From: Leptasterias polaris
Lineage: Eukaryota; Echinodermata; Asteroidea; Forcipulatida; Asteriidae
Direction of reading: 5' to 3'
Length of the DNA stretch: 64,000 nucleotides
Assembly: GCA_037783415.1 (NCBI GenBank)
Contig: JAZGTN010000188.1
Location: 1,817,001-1,881,000, forward strand
In this document: piece by piece, positions 23,701-38,700 of the stretch
How the letters are laid out: each line of letters begins with the position of its first letter
Numbering within the stretch: the first letter of the stretch is position 1
Translations under genes and position numbers: made by a program
Notes under the pieces: generated by a model
Told to the model about the DNA's origin: nothing
Databases searched by the model: none
What the model saw: the letters and a program-made list of their open reading frames with translations, nothing else

Positions 23701-26700
23701 ATTATTTCAATCACTTTGTCAACATTTTGTTCTTGTTTGAAACGATAGCAAAGTTGAAAAAGTTGTGTGCACAACTTTCAGTGAAACACTGACGCTAACG
23801 TAATGCAAACTAACAGTTGTCTATTTTCGTTGGTGTGTCAACATATTTACAATCTGAAAGCTTCAATTCAGTAAAAGCAAATACATATATGTGTGAATCA
23901 TTCGAAAGATAATTTTATCCTCTACAAAATAAACCAAACTTGTAATACAAAAAAATAATTACAATGGAAGTTATGATACGACTTCCAGATAGTGCATTAA
24001 TTCGATGACTTTTCCCCGCCCTGCTCAGTGAGTAAATGACTTTGTTGAATTTGCTCGTAAGTGCTAAAGGGTTAAACAAAATATTCCAACTCGAGAGAAA
24101 AGAGTAAAAACACACTCATATTTTCCAAGAGTCAGCTAGACTTCAATTCAATGAGCATTTTACCTTGATTGCATTGTCAGAGTCAACTACTTTGCTCTTG
24201 GCTGTTCTGTGCATGGCACTGTTGTAGTTTTCTCGTAATAATGCCCCATATTTAACAAGTCGCATTGTTGCCAGCCAACACTGACGTGATCGTTCACTCT
24301 CAGTGCAAAAAAACTTCATGTCTTTCATTTCACATTTTCCTTTACATGGCTGAAATAAAAAAGAATCAGACAATAATCAAGTAAAAACCATAAACAAATG
24401 CCCAATATAATACCATTTAAAAACAAAAAAAGGAAAAAACCCTAAAATCACAACTTGATTCCATGATGTCAGCATAATATTTCAACTTTACAAAAATACC
24501 AAAAAGTTTCATGAAATATTTTCATTTGTTAACATTGGAGAACATGTGAAGATCCCTCTCCCTCCATCCAAAGTTCTTGTTATCAACATTTGTGTACAAA
24601 TCAGTATCAGTATGTAATAAATACAATGTTCACAGTAACAACCCCTACAATGCAACAGCGTAATCAACATGATTGCTACCTTCATTTTCAAGTATTTTCT
24701 TGTCAATTTGTTTGTTTCCTTTGTTGATTCTTTTGTAGAAACATCAAGGTTACAAAACAATTTCAGAAGTCAAACATGGCAGCTCACCCTGTCTTTGTAT
24801 TGACTATGAATACGTTTGGCAAACCCTAGCCCTATCTGTACACAGATACAGAGTCCTAGATATTAGGGCCCGTTTCTGGGGCAGAACAATTTCAAAGCTT
24901 CATAACTCAAATCTCACCTGCAAGAAGCCGCTAATTTCACTGGATCCACATTCCATGGCGGCATACATTTTTCTGTGGTGGGTTTTGGACGTCATATATT
25001 CCTCATAAATCCGTCATTTTCATGAAATAATGCAGCTCTCAATATAAAAAAATTCTGCAAACTTTAAACACAGTTTATTAAGAAAAACCAAGACGCGGGC
25101 GTTTGCATGTGTTTGGGTTTGTCTGCACGGGCACTGATTACGCATACCGCAAAACGCGCCAAATTTGTATTGCACTTTTTGGTCAAAGTATCTTGACTGC
25201 ACAGCATTAACATGCAAACGCAGACGATAAGCGCGTCATGCATCCTGGGTCTTACACGCGAATGTATGCGTACACACGACAGACAACTGTGAGAAGACGA
25301 ACAAGACGGGTATTTTTTTACATTGAGAGCTGCATTATTTCAAGAAAATTACGGATTTATGGGGAATATATGACATCCAAAACCCACCACAGAAAAATGT
25401 ATGCCGCCATGGAATGTGGATCCGGTGAAATTAGTTACTTTATGCAGGTAAGATTTGACTTATGAAGCTTTGAAAATTTTCTGCCCCAGAAATGGACCCT
25501 CATATCCAGGACGTCACTGTAGTATAAATACGAAAGTGAAAGGCTGCCAGGGCTAGGCAAACCCTAACATCATAATGTCTCAACCGTACCTACTACATGT
25601 AATTTGTTTGGCTGAATATTTGTACTTTAATGTACAAAACTTGTAAATGTGTTCAAAACAAATTATTTATACTGTTGGTGGTGTTTGTTATCAAGAAAGC
25701 AAAGAAAGACACAAAGTATTATAAATATGTCAAAAATAATTTCAATAGCATAAATAACCAATAAATTAATATTCTAACTTTAATTTTTTAAAGAAATTCC
25801 AGCACAGCAAGGACCATTCCTCATACAAAATAAAAAGTAATAAATGACATGTTTATTGAAAACTAGGGGATTAGAATAAATATGTTCAATCGAAAAACAC
25901 ACAGAGTTGTATCATATCTTTAAAGAGATTGCAAATAAAGAATCTTTAAGGTAAACAAAGGGCTTTGACATTTGACAATTTAGTCACACAGTACAGATAC
26001 GAGCTTGTGTAATAGTTGATTTACCTTTGTACAAAACATGAGGTCTGTTGGAGCATGGTATTTTTTCTTTGTATTTGTGACTTGATAGATGTTGACATCA
26101 CTAAATTGCACACAGAAATGAAGATGTCTCGGGTCCTGTCCAAAATAAAACATTACAATGTTGAAAATCAATTCACATAAAGCACACACAGCAAAATTAA
26201 CCTGATTGATTAAAGTTGGCTTGTTGGTTCTGCACATCATTACAGGTACTTGTCAAGCTATTGCACTACCAAAAGCCTACTGTTATTCACACGTTTTACT
26301 AGTTACATGTAAGTCTCATATAGAGACAAATTTAAAATGTTTCTTTTTTTCTTTTTAACATTATCCAAGCTATAATAACTGTTTTTAGCTTTACCTGAGA
26401 TCCTATTATAGAATTTACTGTCAAACATCCAACACAACCAACACTAATATCACGAACCATGTCATAATGCAGTCTCATCCTGATAATACATTCAACATAA
26501 ATTCATGACAAGATCTTATTTACAAGTTTGTTGTTATTTAGAATATAAAAACAAAGATAATATTAGACAATCTGTAATAATATTTTTTGTTTGTTTTAAG
26601 TTTGACTGGACTGGACAAATATAAATATTCTTTAATTGCATTTGATCTCACCATCTTTGATTTCAGAGATTCACCTCTAAAGCAGGAATCATCATAATGT

Positions 26701-29700
26701 CATCCTGATTGTTGAATCAACCAAATAAACGGTATGATCAGTGAATCAATATCTTCATTGTTGTTGAACAAATACTCAATATGTGTAATTGGGTATAACT
26801 TCTTTTCTAATTGTAATGGACCCATATACTTTGAAAACTTCATATGCAGTTCATCTTTTGTGTTTGAAGAATCTTCCAGACTTCACTATGTTTAAGCAAA
26901 TTATTTACAATCACACCTTTTTCATTTTCTTGTTGATGACTGAATAATTTGACATTTAAATGCAGATGATTTAAAAAGAGTTATCATTATTAATTATTAT
27001 ACTCAAACTTCAATCCTTGTTGTCGATTAATCAATAGTTGTGGTACATATGTTTTTTTTTTTCAACACTACAAGATCCTACACTGCATTGTGTGTAGTGA
27101 ACACATACGGACATGTATTGTAAGCATTACTGCAATGCATTTAATAGCTGTAAAATCAAATAATAACTGTTAATATTTATCAGTACAATCAGTCCAAATG
27201 CTGGAGAACTTCTTGTTATTACACAATGAACATTTATGGAATACAGAAAAATATAGAAATTTCTACTGAAATGTGGTCTTCAGTCTTGTTGCCTAATGGA
27301 TGCGGAAGTGCTATATGTTTCTGTATTTCATGCATGCCTGTGGGATAACTAAAACACATTTATATTTTCAATTGGCATGTTAGTAAATTTTAACAAAGCT
27401 TTTAACATTTAGCCATCTTTTGTATTTTCATCCCTAAAATTGGTTTACATTTTTAAAGTGTTGATTTAGCTTTACGATAATACGACTTCCAACGATTCTT
27501 CACTGATAAAATACCAAATTGATTCTTAACCAGTTATCTCTGGAAGACATGTATACCAGCAAACCTTTTACCAACAAAACCGAAATTTAATAAACATGTT
27601 TAGGGATGCCTGCTGTGAGGTGTACACACGCCAGAACATTCCATTATGTTAGCGTGCACAGTGCGCGCACTCGACGGCAACGCTTCTAAAGGGTACTGGA
27701 ATTCACGCTCTGAATCTCCCTTTTCTCAGGGCTTACTGTGTAATCCCCAATTCCAGACCTTTTTCCTTTTGTTGGAAAACAAGGATTATGAGAGCTCAAT
27801 AGGCTGTCACCATGAGAGGTAAGTCTGAAACTCCTGCATGCTCTGGCTTATTACAGCAAAGGTTTGGCCAATTACAGTGATTAAATGCTACATTTTCTCA
27901 AAAGAGAAAAATTAATCCTGGTGCATTTTATGAAATTCTTTGTTGTTGTCTTTACTTAGGTAAGTCGTGGTTTCTTGTAACAATATTAAACAAGTAAGAA
28001 CAAAAAAACACTCCGGTAAGTGGTTAGTTAACAATTTTCAAGGCTTAGACTTTCACAATCCTAAGGCTAGACATTTGCTGCCTAGAAAAGTCAACTGTTA
28101 ATTCAATGGGGTTTTGGTGGAAAGTAACATAAACAATTATGACAGAAACAATACCCTTTCTGGCTAACAAGTTCGAACAGGTAATGAGTAGTGAGCACAC
28201 ATATATACTGACCTTTGAATTACCCTTACTTGAGTAATGAAGTCCTGATTCTCGTAAAATGAAAAACATCTTCTTCCAGGATTTCTTATGTCCTTCCCTT
28301 ACATGCAAGTACCCCTGGATTTCAGGAATTTTATCTGCTGTTGACAACAAATCCTATCAATTTAATAGAAAAAAAATTATCAGAATCTGTTTTATTTTAA
28401 TTTGTCTAGTTACATTAAGTATAACAATATACATTTTACCTATGCTACCATCTTTACTGTGTCAATGTTTGGGCATTGATTTTCAACTTAGTTTTGTGGT
28501 TTCTGATTATAAAAGCAATCCATCCTCATCATTATTTTATTAACGATACAGTTGCTACACTTAAAAAATCATACTCTGAAAAAACAGTTTACCAGCCAAA
28601 TGCCATGTGATTTACATTACATTGGTGCTGACTTATTATTAAATCAAGAAATATTCTTAGTCAGTAAAGCATAATGTTTGAAAATGGGCCTTCCACACAC
28701 ATTCCAGATTTGCCTTAGTTTACATCCCTGACAATGACTCTAGTACATGTAGATTCCTTCTCCTTACATTGTGGTAATGTGATGAAAGCTCAGTAACCAG
28801 AATCCTGCATAGGCTGATATAATGATGCTACATGTATATTTTGTATTGGTGCTTCACATAAATATTGTGTTTTAGACCACAAAAATAGGAAGGTGAACAT
28901 CAAGCCAAATGTGACTCATACTTTGAGATATTTGTATGACCCTAGACTGAAAACCCCATTATATTACAAGAGCTACTTGCCAGTAACCATGGTGTTTTGG
29001 GTCGTTTGCTGCTTAGTGTTGGACTGTCTCCATCATCTTCATCTACAAGCATTTGCTCAGGGAAAAATTGCTGCAAAATAAAAAATAAATATACCATGGG
29101 TTAAAAATGTAATTAAAGTTTCAATCTTTTCAGTTAAATAACAAATAGGCCTATGAATGCTAATTATGGCAATGCTGTTACGCTGCATTGTAACAATGCG
29201 TACAAAAACATATTAACCTAAATGTTTAGCCAATTTTGCCTCTATTTAATTCTACAAATCTACTATAAAATTAAACAAATCTTAACAACTGTCATCAGTG
29301 GACTGTTTGACATGAGTTTATGAAAAGCCCTTCCTCTTGAAAAGAAAGTGGGTCACACTCTTAGTAACAATCTATAAAGTGAAGTGTTGAATAAACTGCT
29401 GGAGTAGGCTTAAGCGACACTAATGGGGTACAAAGTTCACTACACCTTAATTCTTATGCCAAAGGGTAATGGTGTACAGAAACTTGTGGGTCACATGAGT
29501 TCAACCCCTTCAAAAACCAAAACCCAAAGGTAGACATTTAGACCAGGATGTAAATATTTCTAATGACAATGTGTTTTATGCTTACATGTAGCTTACCATT
29601 CCCCCAAAAAGTGTTTTATGTGTGAACATAATCAATGGGTTTTTTATTATTAAAGAAATGAGTTCCCAAATATGCCAGTACATGTAGTTCATTTCATGAC

Positions 29701-32700
29701 ACAGTAGAATCAGTGCTTTTGTTTCATTGTAAACACCATGCTAATGTATGTTTTGCTTTAACTGAACAAACACTGTAAGATCTCAACAAAAATAAGTCTG
29801 TCAGTAAATTGTATAGTTTACATACTTAAACAATTTTTGGGATTAATAACTATCTGAACATATGTACTTCATGAAAATAAAAAAATAAATGGAAATATCC
29901 CGAAGGCAACAATATTGCATGGTTCACTTTCATTGGCATGATTGGTGAACAAATGGTCAAATGACACATCACAAAAGCTCATGAATGCCTAACATTGACT
30001 CACTACGATCAAAGACAATTCAATTGATGTAGAGTAACTGGATTTGAACTGGCCTCTCTCCACTCTTCACTGAGCTTGCTCCGTGGTTAAGTGGTTCAAC
30101 TTCACATCTCCTCAATCTGGATTTTTGTCTGCACTGAGTATACAGTCCTTATCATACTTTGGTTTGGGGTTAACATTCCTTTTGTAAAATAAAACATAAG
30201 GATGTACCTACCCCAGGATTCTGAAAGATTTCATATTTTCTGTAATCTTTTCTGAAGTGGAACTTGTTATTGGAGTTCTGTGGCCAACTCTTGTACACAG
30301 CAGAGACAAGCTCATGGTCCTCTAATGTTCTCTCTACATCAAGGAAATAACCATAGTCAGTTCATAAATACATGTTATGTAAGGGGCCGTTCACAATTAT
30401 CAACATTTTCACGAGCGTACAAACCGTACGCTGGGGGGGAGGGGGTTAATGCCCGCCGTACGCTTTTATTATTTTTTTTAAATGTCGATCTGTTTTCTCG
30501 CCCGTCAAATTAAATCCGTGTCCGGATTTTGGGCCAGCGCTACAGTCAGAATAACAGGCTTTGTACTGCAGCGTAAACAAAACATTAACAGAAATATATA
30601 GGCCACAATTCTTACTTGGTAACAATGTGTTGTTCGTCCTCATTTTCAATATGTTTTTGTGACATTCCTTAGTCTGTGTCCCACAATTAAAACAAGCGCG
30701 ATGCGTTCATCACAGACGTGAAAGACCGTGTGCGCCTAGTCTTGGCTCAGGGTGTTGGCTTTTTAATACAGTTTTTAGTACAGCGCCCTCTCTTGGTGGA
30801 ACGGGATGACGACATGGGTAAGTTTAATGGGACATCGCGCTTAATGAAAACAACGGTTTTAATCAAAGACTAACGCTGGGCATTTTACCGGGTCTAGCCC
30901 CCGACTCACGTGTTGAAATCAAATCGCAATTAAAGTGATTCCCGATGCTGCCACGGCGGAGTGATTTCCACGGCGGAGACGAGAAAAACGCGGGGCCCGC
31001 AAGAAAAACGCGGAATGGGAAAATAAAAAACGCGGAGGTCTCACATGCCTGCTAGCTACTACAATTGTAGCATACACACGCAATTGCATATCAGCGCGCA
31101 TTTTCAACGGGTGTTGTTCAACTATGTAGACTTGTGTGAAAACAAATCAACATTTTTTTCGTACACTTTTAGGGGGGAGGGGGGGGGCTTGAAAAAGTGT
31201 ACGGTTTGTACGCTCGTGAAAATGTTGATAATTGTGAACGGCCCCTAATAATAAAGGTAGCCAGGTTATCAAAATTGAATATACATCCTCTCAGAACAAA
31301 TAGTATTCAAAGTTGTTCTCAAAGCTTTGTCTCGTTTACACATGTACATGTGATAAAAGTAAAAACAACGAAAATATACACACAAAAAACAGACTTAATT
31401 CAACATTGTCCAAAGTCCAGTGTCATGTCAGTACCCACATTTAAAAGCACTGCCCAGTCTCGAGATGGAGACTAACTTTGAACTAGTTACCAGTCTAGAT
31501 ACTGAACATCTGCAAGAATCTGAATTGTGTTTGCCTAACTCTATTCTATTCACAGAAAACATTAGTAATAGGATTCCTCTGTCAAATTCAACAAATTTTC
31601 CTTACTTTATAATAAAGCAGTTTCGACTCTTTAGTTTTTACTGTGTTGTGAATTAAGAATTCATTTTGGAATTTCATTATTAATGCACATTTTGTCATCC
31701 AAGTTACATATACATGTAGCACAGCTTGTTTGACTGGATCTTTTCACCACTAATGTTCTCTATACATCAAGAGTTATTTTCAATTTCATATGACGGGCAA
31801 CCATTTTTACAAAATGAGAATTTAGAAAAATATGACAACAAAATGCAACTATAAAAGTAAATAGCATTTTGTTTGATGGGGGAGGGGAGAAATGAGAGGA
31901 AAGTAATTAGTTTGCATATTCCACTGTATCGAAAAAATGCTGAATGTTTTTCTGTCTAGTAGTAGTATTATTTATGTATATCTAATAAAATTCCACTGAC
32001 CTAGATCCATTTCCGGCAGCTCTTCTATCAAAGACCAACTCTTATCATCACTAGTATGCATCTTATTCACCATCAATGCACAAACTTCTTGAACGGTTAA
32101 ACTTGGATGAACTTCACACAGTTTGGTTGTACCATCTTCACAGTTTACTCGTAATGGAAGCTAGAAAAAATATTCAAAAAACAAATATTTCCATTTAAAA
32201 ATAGTCATCTATCACATTTATGTACATTGTAGTCAATGAAAAGCATATCATTTATAAAATAATGTCTAGAAGCGAATCACATTAAAATAGTAAACAAACA
32301 AAGATATTGACATTTTAGGGAGCTGACATCAGACTATTTTTTTCTTTCTTTAATTAACCAAGAAAAACTTACAGAAAACAATCTTAAATTAAAACTGCCA
32401 AACAATCCTTTCATTCATCTAGGTTATTGTTATAATTTTTCAAAACAATACCTACATGTACATGTTAAGTAGATGCTGTACAAAGATTTAAATTGTGTAC
32501 CAGCGGCAACGTTTCTTCAAATAGTTTAAGATGTCAAGTCGTTTACAAGTATAAAAAAAGATAACTCATGATGTAATGTCAGATTTCTAAAACAGAGGGC
32601 TTATGCTCTCATTCAGTTGCATTGTTATGAAAGGGCCCACTATTGCATGATGGTTCTTCCCTTTACTTGTAATGAATTACAAAGAGAACCACCCATTTAT

Positions 32701-35700
32701 TGAAATGATGTGACCACATTTGTGTGCATTGTGTGCATCATTGATGTGACCACATTTTGTGTGCATTGTGTGCATCATTATGGCAATGTAGTTCTCTTTC
32801 ACAGCACTTTATTCATAACACATTTATACTCTGATGCTACAATTTTGAAACAAAAACAGAAATTGGATGACTACAAATAAAACTAAAACAAAATCCAAAA
32901 AAGTAGGAAGGATCTCATCCCTGAAGTTATTGAACTTTTCATTTTTCTTTTCGATTACCAATTCTTTTGGTAAATTTACCTTTTAAAGTAACAACACATG
33001 CAGTGACATACTATTTTGTTTTTTTTACAGACATCAATAAAAAGTAATGTGGTCATGTAAAAGAGTTTTAAACCTGACTTTTGGTAGGTTGAGATATTTC
33101 ATGAATACCTATGGTAGGATTGGCCAAGATGATGACAACGCCACTAATAATCAGGCCAGGCCCGCGAGAGCACAGTTTTGCAAGGGGGTACTGGCTTTTT
33201 CCAAAGACAATTGGCTAGCGCGGAGCACGAAGCCATTACGGCGTGGGGTCCGGGGCGCACGTAAGGGCCCCAGAAGCTTTGGGGTCCTATTTGAGCCACT
33301 ATTTGGCATAAATGTCCCTTTCTGGAGTGGGATATTATCAGTGGAATTTTTTTAATGATTAGGCCCCACAAAGAAATTATCAACTTAAATAACACAAAGG
33401 AAATACAGCAGTGTATATTCCACAAAAATAATTGTTTCTTTTTGAATACAGCATCGACAGCTTAGTTCTGACAAATATTGGTAGATTCATTTTTTTCACC
33501 TTGCTTTCTTAACGACCCCCAACAAAAAATAAACAGACATGGCACTGGTAAGTTGTCAAATCATTTTATTTTTTCAAGTTGAATTTTAATATTCGGTTCT
33601 TTCAAGTTGTTACAATATTAAGTATATTTAAATAAGTGGGAAAAAAAGAAGTGAAAACAATTTTTAAAGCAATGTTTCCATTTATTAAAAATTTGATTCC
33701 CCGTGTCCCTGTCACCACATCCCAGTTGCAGTATACTTTTATATCCAGTTTCTAATCCCAATCAGTGAATAAAAAAGTCCCCAATCCAAAGATTTTTCCT
33801 CTAATGCAACAGAAAAGCGTTGGGGCCGAACTAATGTATTACACACTGGTGATAAATTTTACACACTGAATAGCAAACCTGGTCAAAATTCCAACCCAGT
33901 AGGGTCCGACACTAACATTTCACTTGAGATCTAATCCCAGACTCAGGGAGGATACTTCATTTTATCGCATTTGCGATCAAAATGCTTTATACTCTGGTAT
34001 ACACATTATGTTGGGCACCCTCATCGTTATAGGCTTCTCCAGGTGGGACGGCTTCCCGGGGGCGTGCTCTATGCGAGTGAGGTTCCCAGGTCAGGCCGGC
34101 CTTGTCCACATGGTGGCGGGTCATCCCTGGATTGGTCAGCTCCAGTCGAGGGGTGGTTGGCTATTCGAGTAGCATTTAGCCAATAAGAACTGCCCATTTG
34201 GTGAAGAACTATTTGATGGGCGCCAAGTTATAGTCACTTTTGTTGCAGCTTTATTAAAGAACAGTTCATTTCATCCCGCCTCCTCCCCGGCACCTACATG
34301 TACCACTATTTAACTCTTAATTTAACTCTTAACTATTTAATAGAGTTCGTTCCATCTGGGTGACCGTCGATTTTTGTATTTATTTCAACTCAAAGCCATA
34401 GTTTTTCGTAATAAATTGCAGGGAAGATTATGTGATGGGCGTAAATTATGGGATAAGGACTTTCACTGCCTCATTTTGTGAGTGTTTTCATCATAAAGCC
34501 GAATTTGTAAGCAGAGTTTTGGCTCCCGCTCGTTCAGGTGGGGCTGCTATTCCAACTGTCGGTTCAGGCGGTGGATTTCCACTTTGCATTTACGGCTGTA
34601 TTTTGAGGTTACTTTATTTTCAACCGTTATTTAACCATGGCATTATTCAATGTGTATTTGATATGTTGGCAAGCTGCCAGGTTCGTGACATGTTGGCAAG
34701 CGTGCCATGGTGGGTCTGATCAGCCCGGCAAGTCGTTTTATATGTATTTGGGCAAGCGGCCCACTTGTCTTTGTAATACCCGAGTACTGTGTGTGAGCAA
34801 GCTGTTCACAACATGTATGTAATACTTGGGTATTGGGGCAAGCGGGCTCTTGTTTGTTTATGTCATACTTGGGGGGAAATCTGCCCGTATATGTTTTTAG
34901 TTACACTGTCAGTGTTGGGCAAGTTTCCTCAAATTTCTGGCAGCATGGGTTTGGACAGAGTTATGTCCAAGTTTGTTTCTTGGAAATAAAAGCAGTTTAT
35001 AGCTGTGACAAAAATGTCAATACGGTGTTATTCAGTTTAATAATATTGTCCGAGTATAATGTTCCAATAATACCTGTATTACCTACATTGTACATTCATC
35101 TTAAAGGAACATTACAGAATTGGTTTTTGCTAACAAAACAGTCACTGGCAGTGTAAGATCTTTATGTAATCCACCATATACATAAACTGACAAACCTGTA
35201 GAAGTTTGAGATCGATCGGCCATCTGGGTCACGAGAAAATAGTGAAAAACCGATTACATATTTGCATGAAATCAGTTGAATATCCAGGCATGGTTCAGGC
35301 TTACAAATTTCCCTGGATAGATTTTTGAATATCGCCCTCATGCGTTTCAGCTCGGACAGCCGTTGAACGAGTACGTTCCTAACCAGGCTTTGGAGAGGTG
35401 GCCATTTGCGGTTGTCTACTGAAAGGCCACTCAAGGGTCATCCGCATAAATAATGAGGCTCTCTTTCTCATACGGCGTACGTGTACTGTGTGGTAACATC
35501 TACCGTGTGGGCATGTGTGTTGCATGCATGCAGCATGGAGGTATTATTTTCTACCACACAGTGTGACAGTCAGTGCGCGCAGGAGACATTTTCAAAAATT
35601 CATTTCGGGAACATAAATAACTTTAACAAAACAAAAGCATCATATAACGAAGCAAAAATGTTTCATTGTACCTACAAAAACTATGCCATATTTTTCTGTG

Positions 35701-38700
35701 TTCAAAATAAAGAAATATGAGACCAAAAACATAGGTCTCCGTATGCATGAAATAAGGGTTTCCGGAAAAGTCATTTGCTTAATAGTTAACGGATTTGGGC
35801 AGAAGAATTTTACTAATGTAATGCTAGCTACACTATTGATCTAGTATTTTGCTGTATTCTTTATTTCTAAGGATTCGCGAAACAGTCAAGAAAACTTAAA
35901 GAATCCGTCTTCGTCAGCGTTACCGTTCAGAATCGAAATGTCCGTCTTATCTTGTTTGTAAAATGTGAGCCCTAACTTGATTGGTCATATCGTGAACCAA
36001 ACTGCTATGTAACCAATCAGCTGCTGCGTAAGAAAACGCTAGGCAAAATGGTCGTGCTCCTTACTTGCTACATAGAACTGAATGCGGTGCGGTGTTGGGT
36101 AAACATTGAGGTGCCCGACTATCTTGTGAAAACACACGAGTCGTTGCTTATAAAATAAATTATTTCGTCGTTGTTTTAGAATAAAAGGTTTCGTTTGTTT
36201 TGTTTGAAAAACTTTTACACCAGTCATCTAGATTACTGAGAAGAAAAAACCATCAATGTTACCATTTTTGGTCTTACAAACTTTTCACTTTGGCTTTCTC
36301 ATATGTAGCTCACAAAATGTTTGGTGCATTCGTCTAAAGAAAGAGGCCTACCCACCGCCCAAGCCCATTATAAAAAATAATTACAAAAAATAATAAACAT
36401 CTTTTTAAAGCATTATTCCATTCCTCCGATGATATCAGTAGATAGTTTTGTTTTACCCTTCTTTCGAGGGAACCTATGGTCAGTTAATTAATTTCGATAA
36501 TTGTTTACCACCATTAATGACAACACGTTAACATTTGTTTTCTTGTTTTATTGAAACATTATTTATTTTAAGTTTCTTCTTTCAGCTGCATGAATTGCTC
36601 ACACACATACCCACATTTTCATGTATAAAATGATTTAATTGACCATTAAAATATTAATGCTAAGTATAATTAAAAGCAACTTCAAGGACGCCCTGGCAAT
36701 TAGGAGACCTTAATAAACCATCAAAGTTGAAATACTTTTAATTTCACTTTAATACTATTTATGTAAACACCTTAAAGCAATGAACATGGCTTTTTCTTCA
36801 TCCTAAATCAACAATGAACGTTGCTTTTTCTTTATCTTAAAGTCATTATACAGAATTAAAAATGTTGTGCAGTTAACACTGGAACCCTTTTTTCTGTGAA
36901 ATATGAATTCATAATCAAGAAAACTGTATCGGGAAACCTTAAAACTAACGCACTATAGCTGACTTCGGTTGTTAGAACCCAAAATAATGAGCATGGTTTC
37001 TCACTATTTTCTTCTGACTCACACAACGGGTTGAACAAACATTTTCACAGACTTGTTATTTCAAGTATAAGGTTGATCACACAAAAGATCAATTAATGTC
37101 TGTGACTATTTTTGTTGGCTGTACATATCCTCTATAATACCTGTAATAAACAAACAATCAGGCAGTACCCAACAGTACTTGCTATAACATAAATAATAAA
37201 TGACCTAAATAAAAGGTAGGCTCATAGATTGGTTTTTGTCTATGTAAGGCTTATTTCTAGGCAAAATTATAAAGAAATATACGATAAAGTCACATGTGAA
37301 AGTTCCAGCTGAATACGGTGTCCATATGCTGATAAAACAGCAAAGAACTGTCACGGTATTTTCACAAGAACGCATAATTCATCCATGTTTAGCGAAGTGA
37401 CGGATAGACTGCAACTCTGGCTGCAGCATTAATTCTTGGACAGGACACCATAATACACCAACACACATAAATCTGGCCTGGGTAACAACATCACCAGGAA
37501 CATCAGGAAGATATTAGTTACTGTTCGAGTTTCCCATCAAGTACTGCCTGGTGGAATCCTCCAAAACTTTAACTTGAAACAGTAGGTCACAGAAAGTGCT
37601 ACACCTGAAATTTGAAAAATAAAAAATTATCAGGTAACATAATATTTTAATTGTACCAAATTCTTTTGTCTTGTTCAACCAGGTCCCATCGGTTACTGAA
37701 AAGTGACTCAAAATTATAAGTTTATCAAAATAACCAGGCTTACTGTACATTGAAATGTCTTATTACCTGAACGTAAATGGTCAAGCTAAAGACTAAATTT
37801 TGACATCTGCGCAGATACCAAAATATATGTTTTAAAACAGAGTACGTCAACCCAGTTGGGACAACTCAAGACCAAAATGTACTGTAATATAAATGCACTA
37901 AAACAAAGTGCAAGTTGGAATAAAAAGACTTGTATTGCAAATATCATACCTTAAACAAAAAAGAAGAAGGCTTAAAGGCACTGAACATGTTTGGTAATTA
38001 TCAAAGACGAGTATTGTCACTCGGTGTATCCCAACATATGCATAAAATAACAAACCTGTGAAAATTTGGGCTGAATCGGTCATCGAAGTTGCAAGAAAAT
38101 AAAGAAAGAAAAAACACCCTTGTTGCACAATTTTGTTTGCTTTCAGATGCTAATAAAAGGCTTCATGCATGAAGTCTTTCTATTTTAGTGATAAGTTACT
38201 TCTTTCTCAAAAACTACGTTACTTCAGAGGGAGTGGTTTCTCACAATGTTTTATACTATCAACAGCTCTCCATTGCTGGTTACCAAGTAAGTTTTTATGC
38301 TAATAAATATTTTGAGTAATTACCAAACGTGTTCAGTGCCTTTAAATAAATTTACATCATGTACAAAAGCAAGGACAAATGATTAGTGAACTTATAGGGT
38401 GCACTAGTGGTAGCTCACACAGGGTTGCTGAAAAAAGAGAAGCCACACCAAAAAATGTCTTTAAAAAAAACTTTTTATAGTCTCCCCTTGTCTTGTTTAG
38501 ATGCCTTGTGAATAAACTGCACAACCTCGTATACACAAAACTGTCTTTTGTTTTCCTTTTGTGTATGAGCTTTAACCTCAGCCATCACATAATAACCTTT
38601 TAAAATAAATCAACACCTTTGACTTGTCAGTGATGAACCACCCTTGATAACCAATTAAAAATACATTCCTGGTTTCATACATTTATTAGAGAAAATGTTT

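Noticed and set aside
35900..36060. Promoter-like patch with inverted CCAAT boxes (GATTGGTCA and AACCAATCAG) in GRB intron 3
   Set aside because: No start exon with a donor in phase with GRB exon 4 was found nearby, so an internal promoter is not supported.
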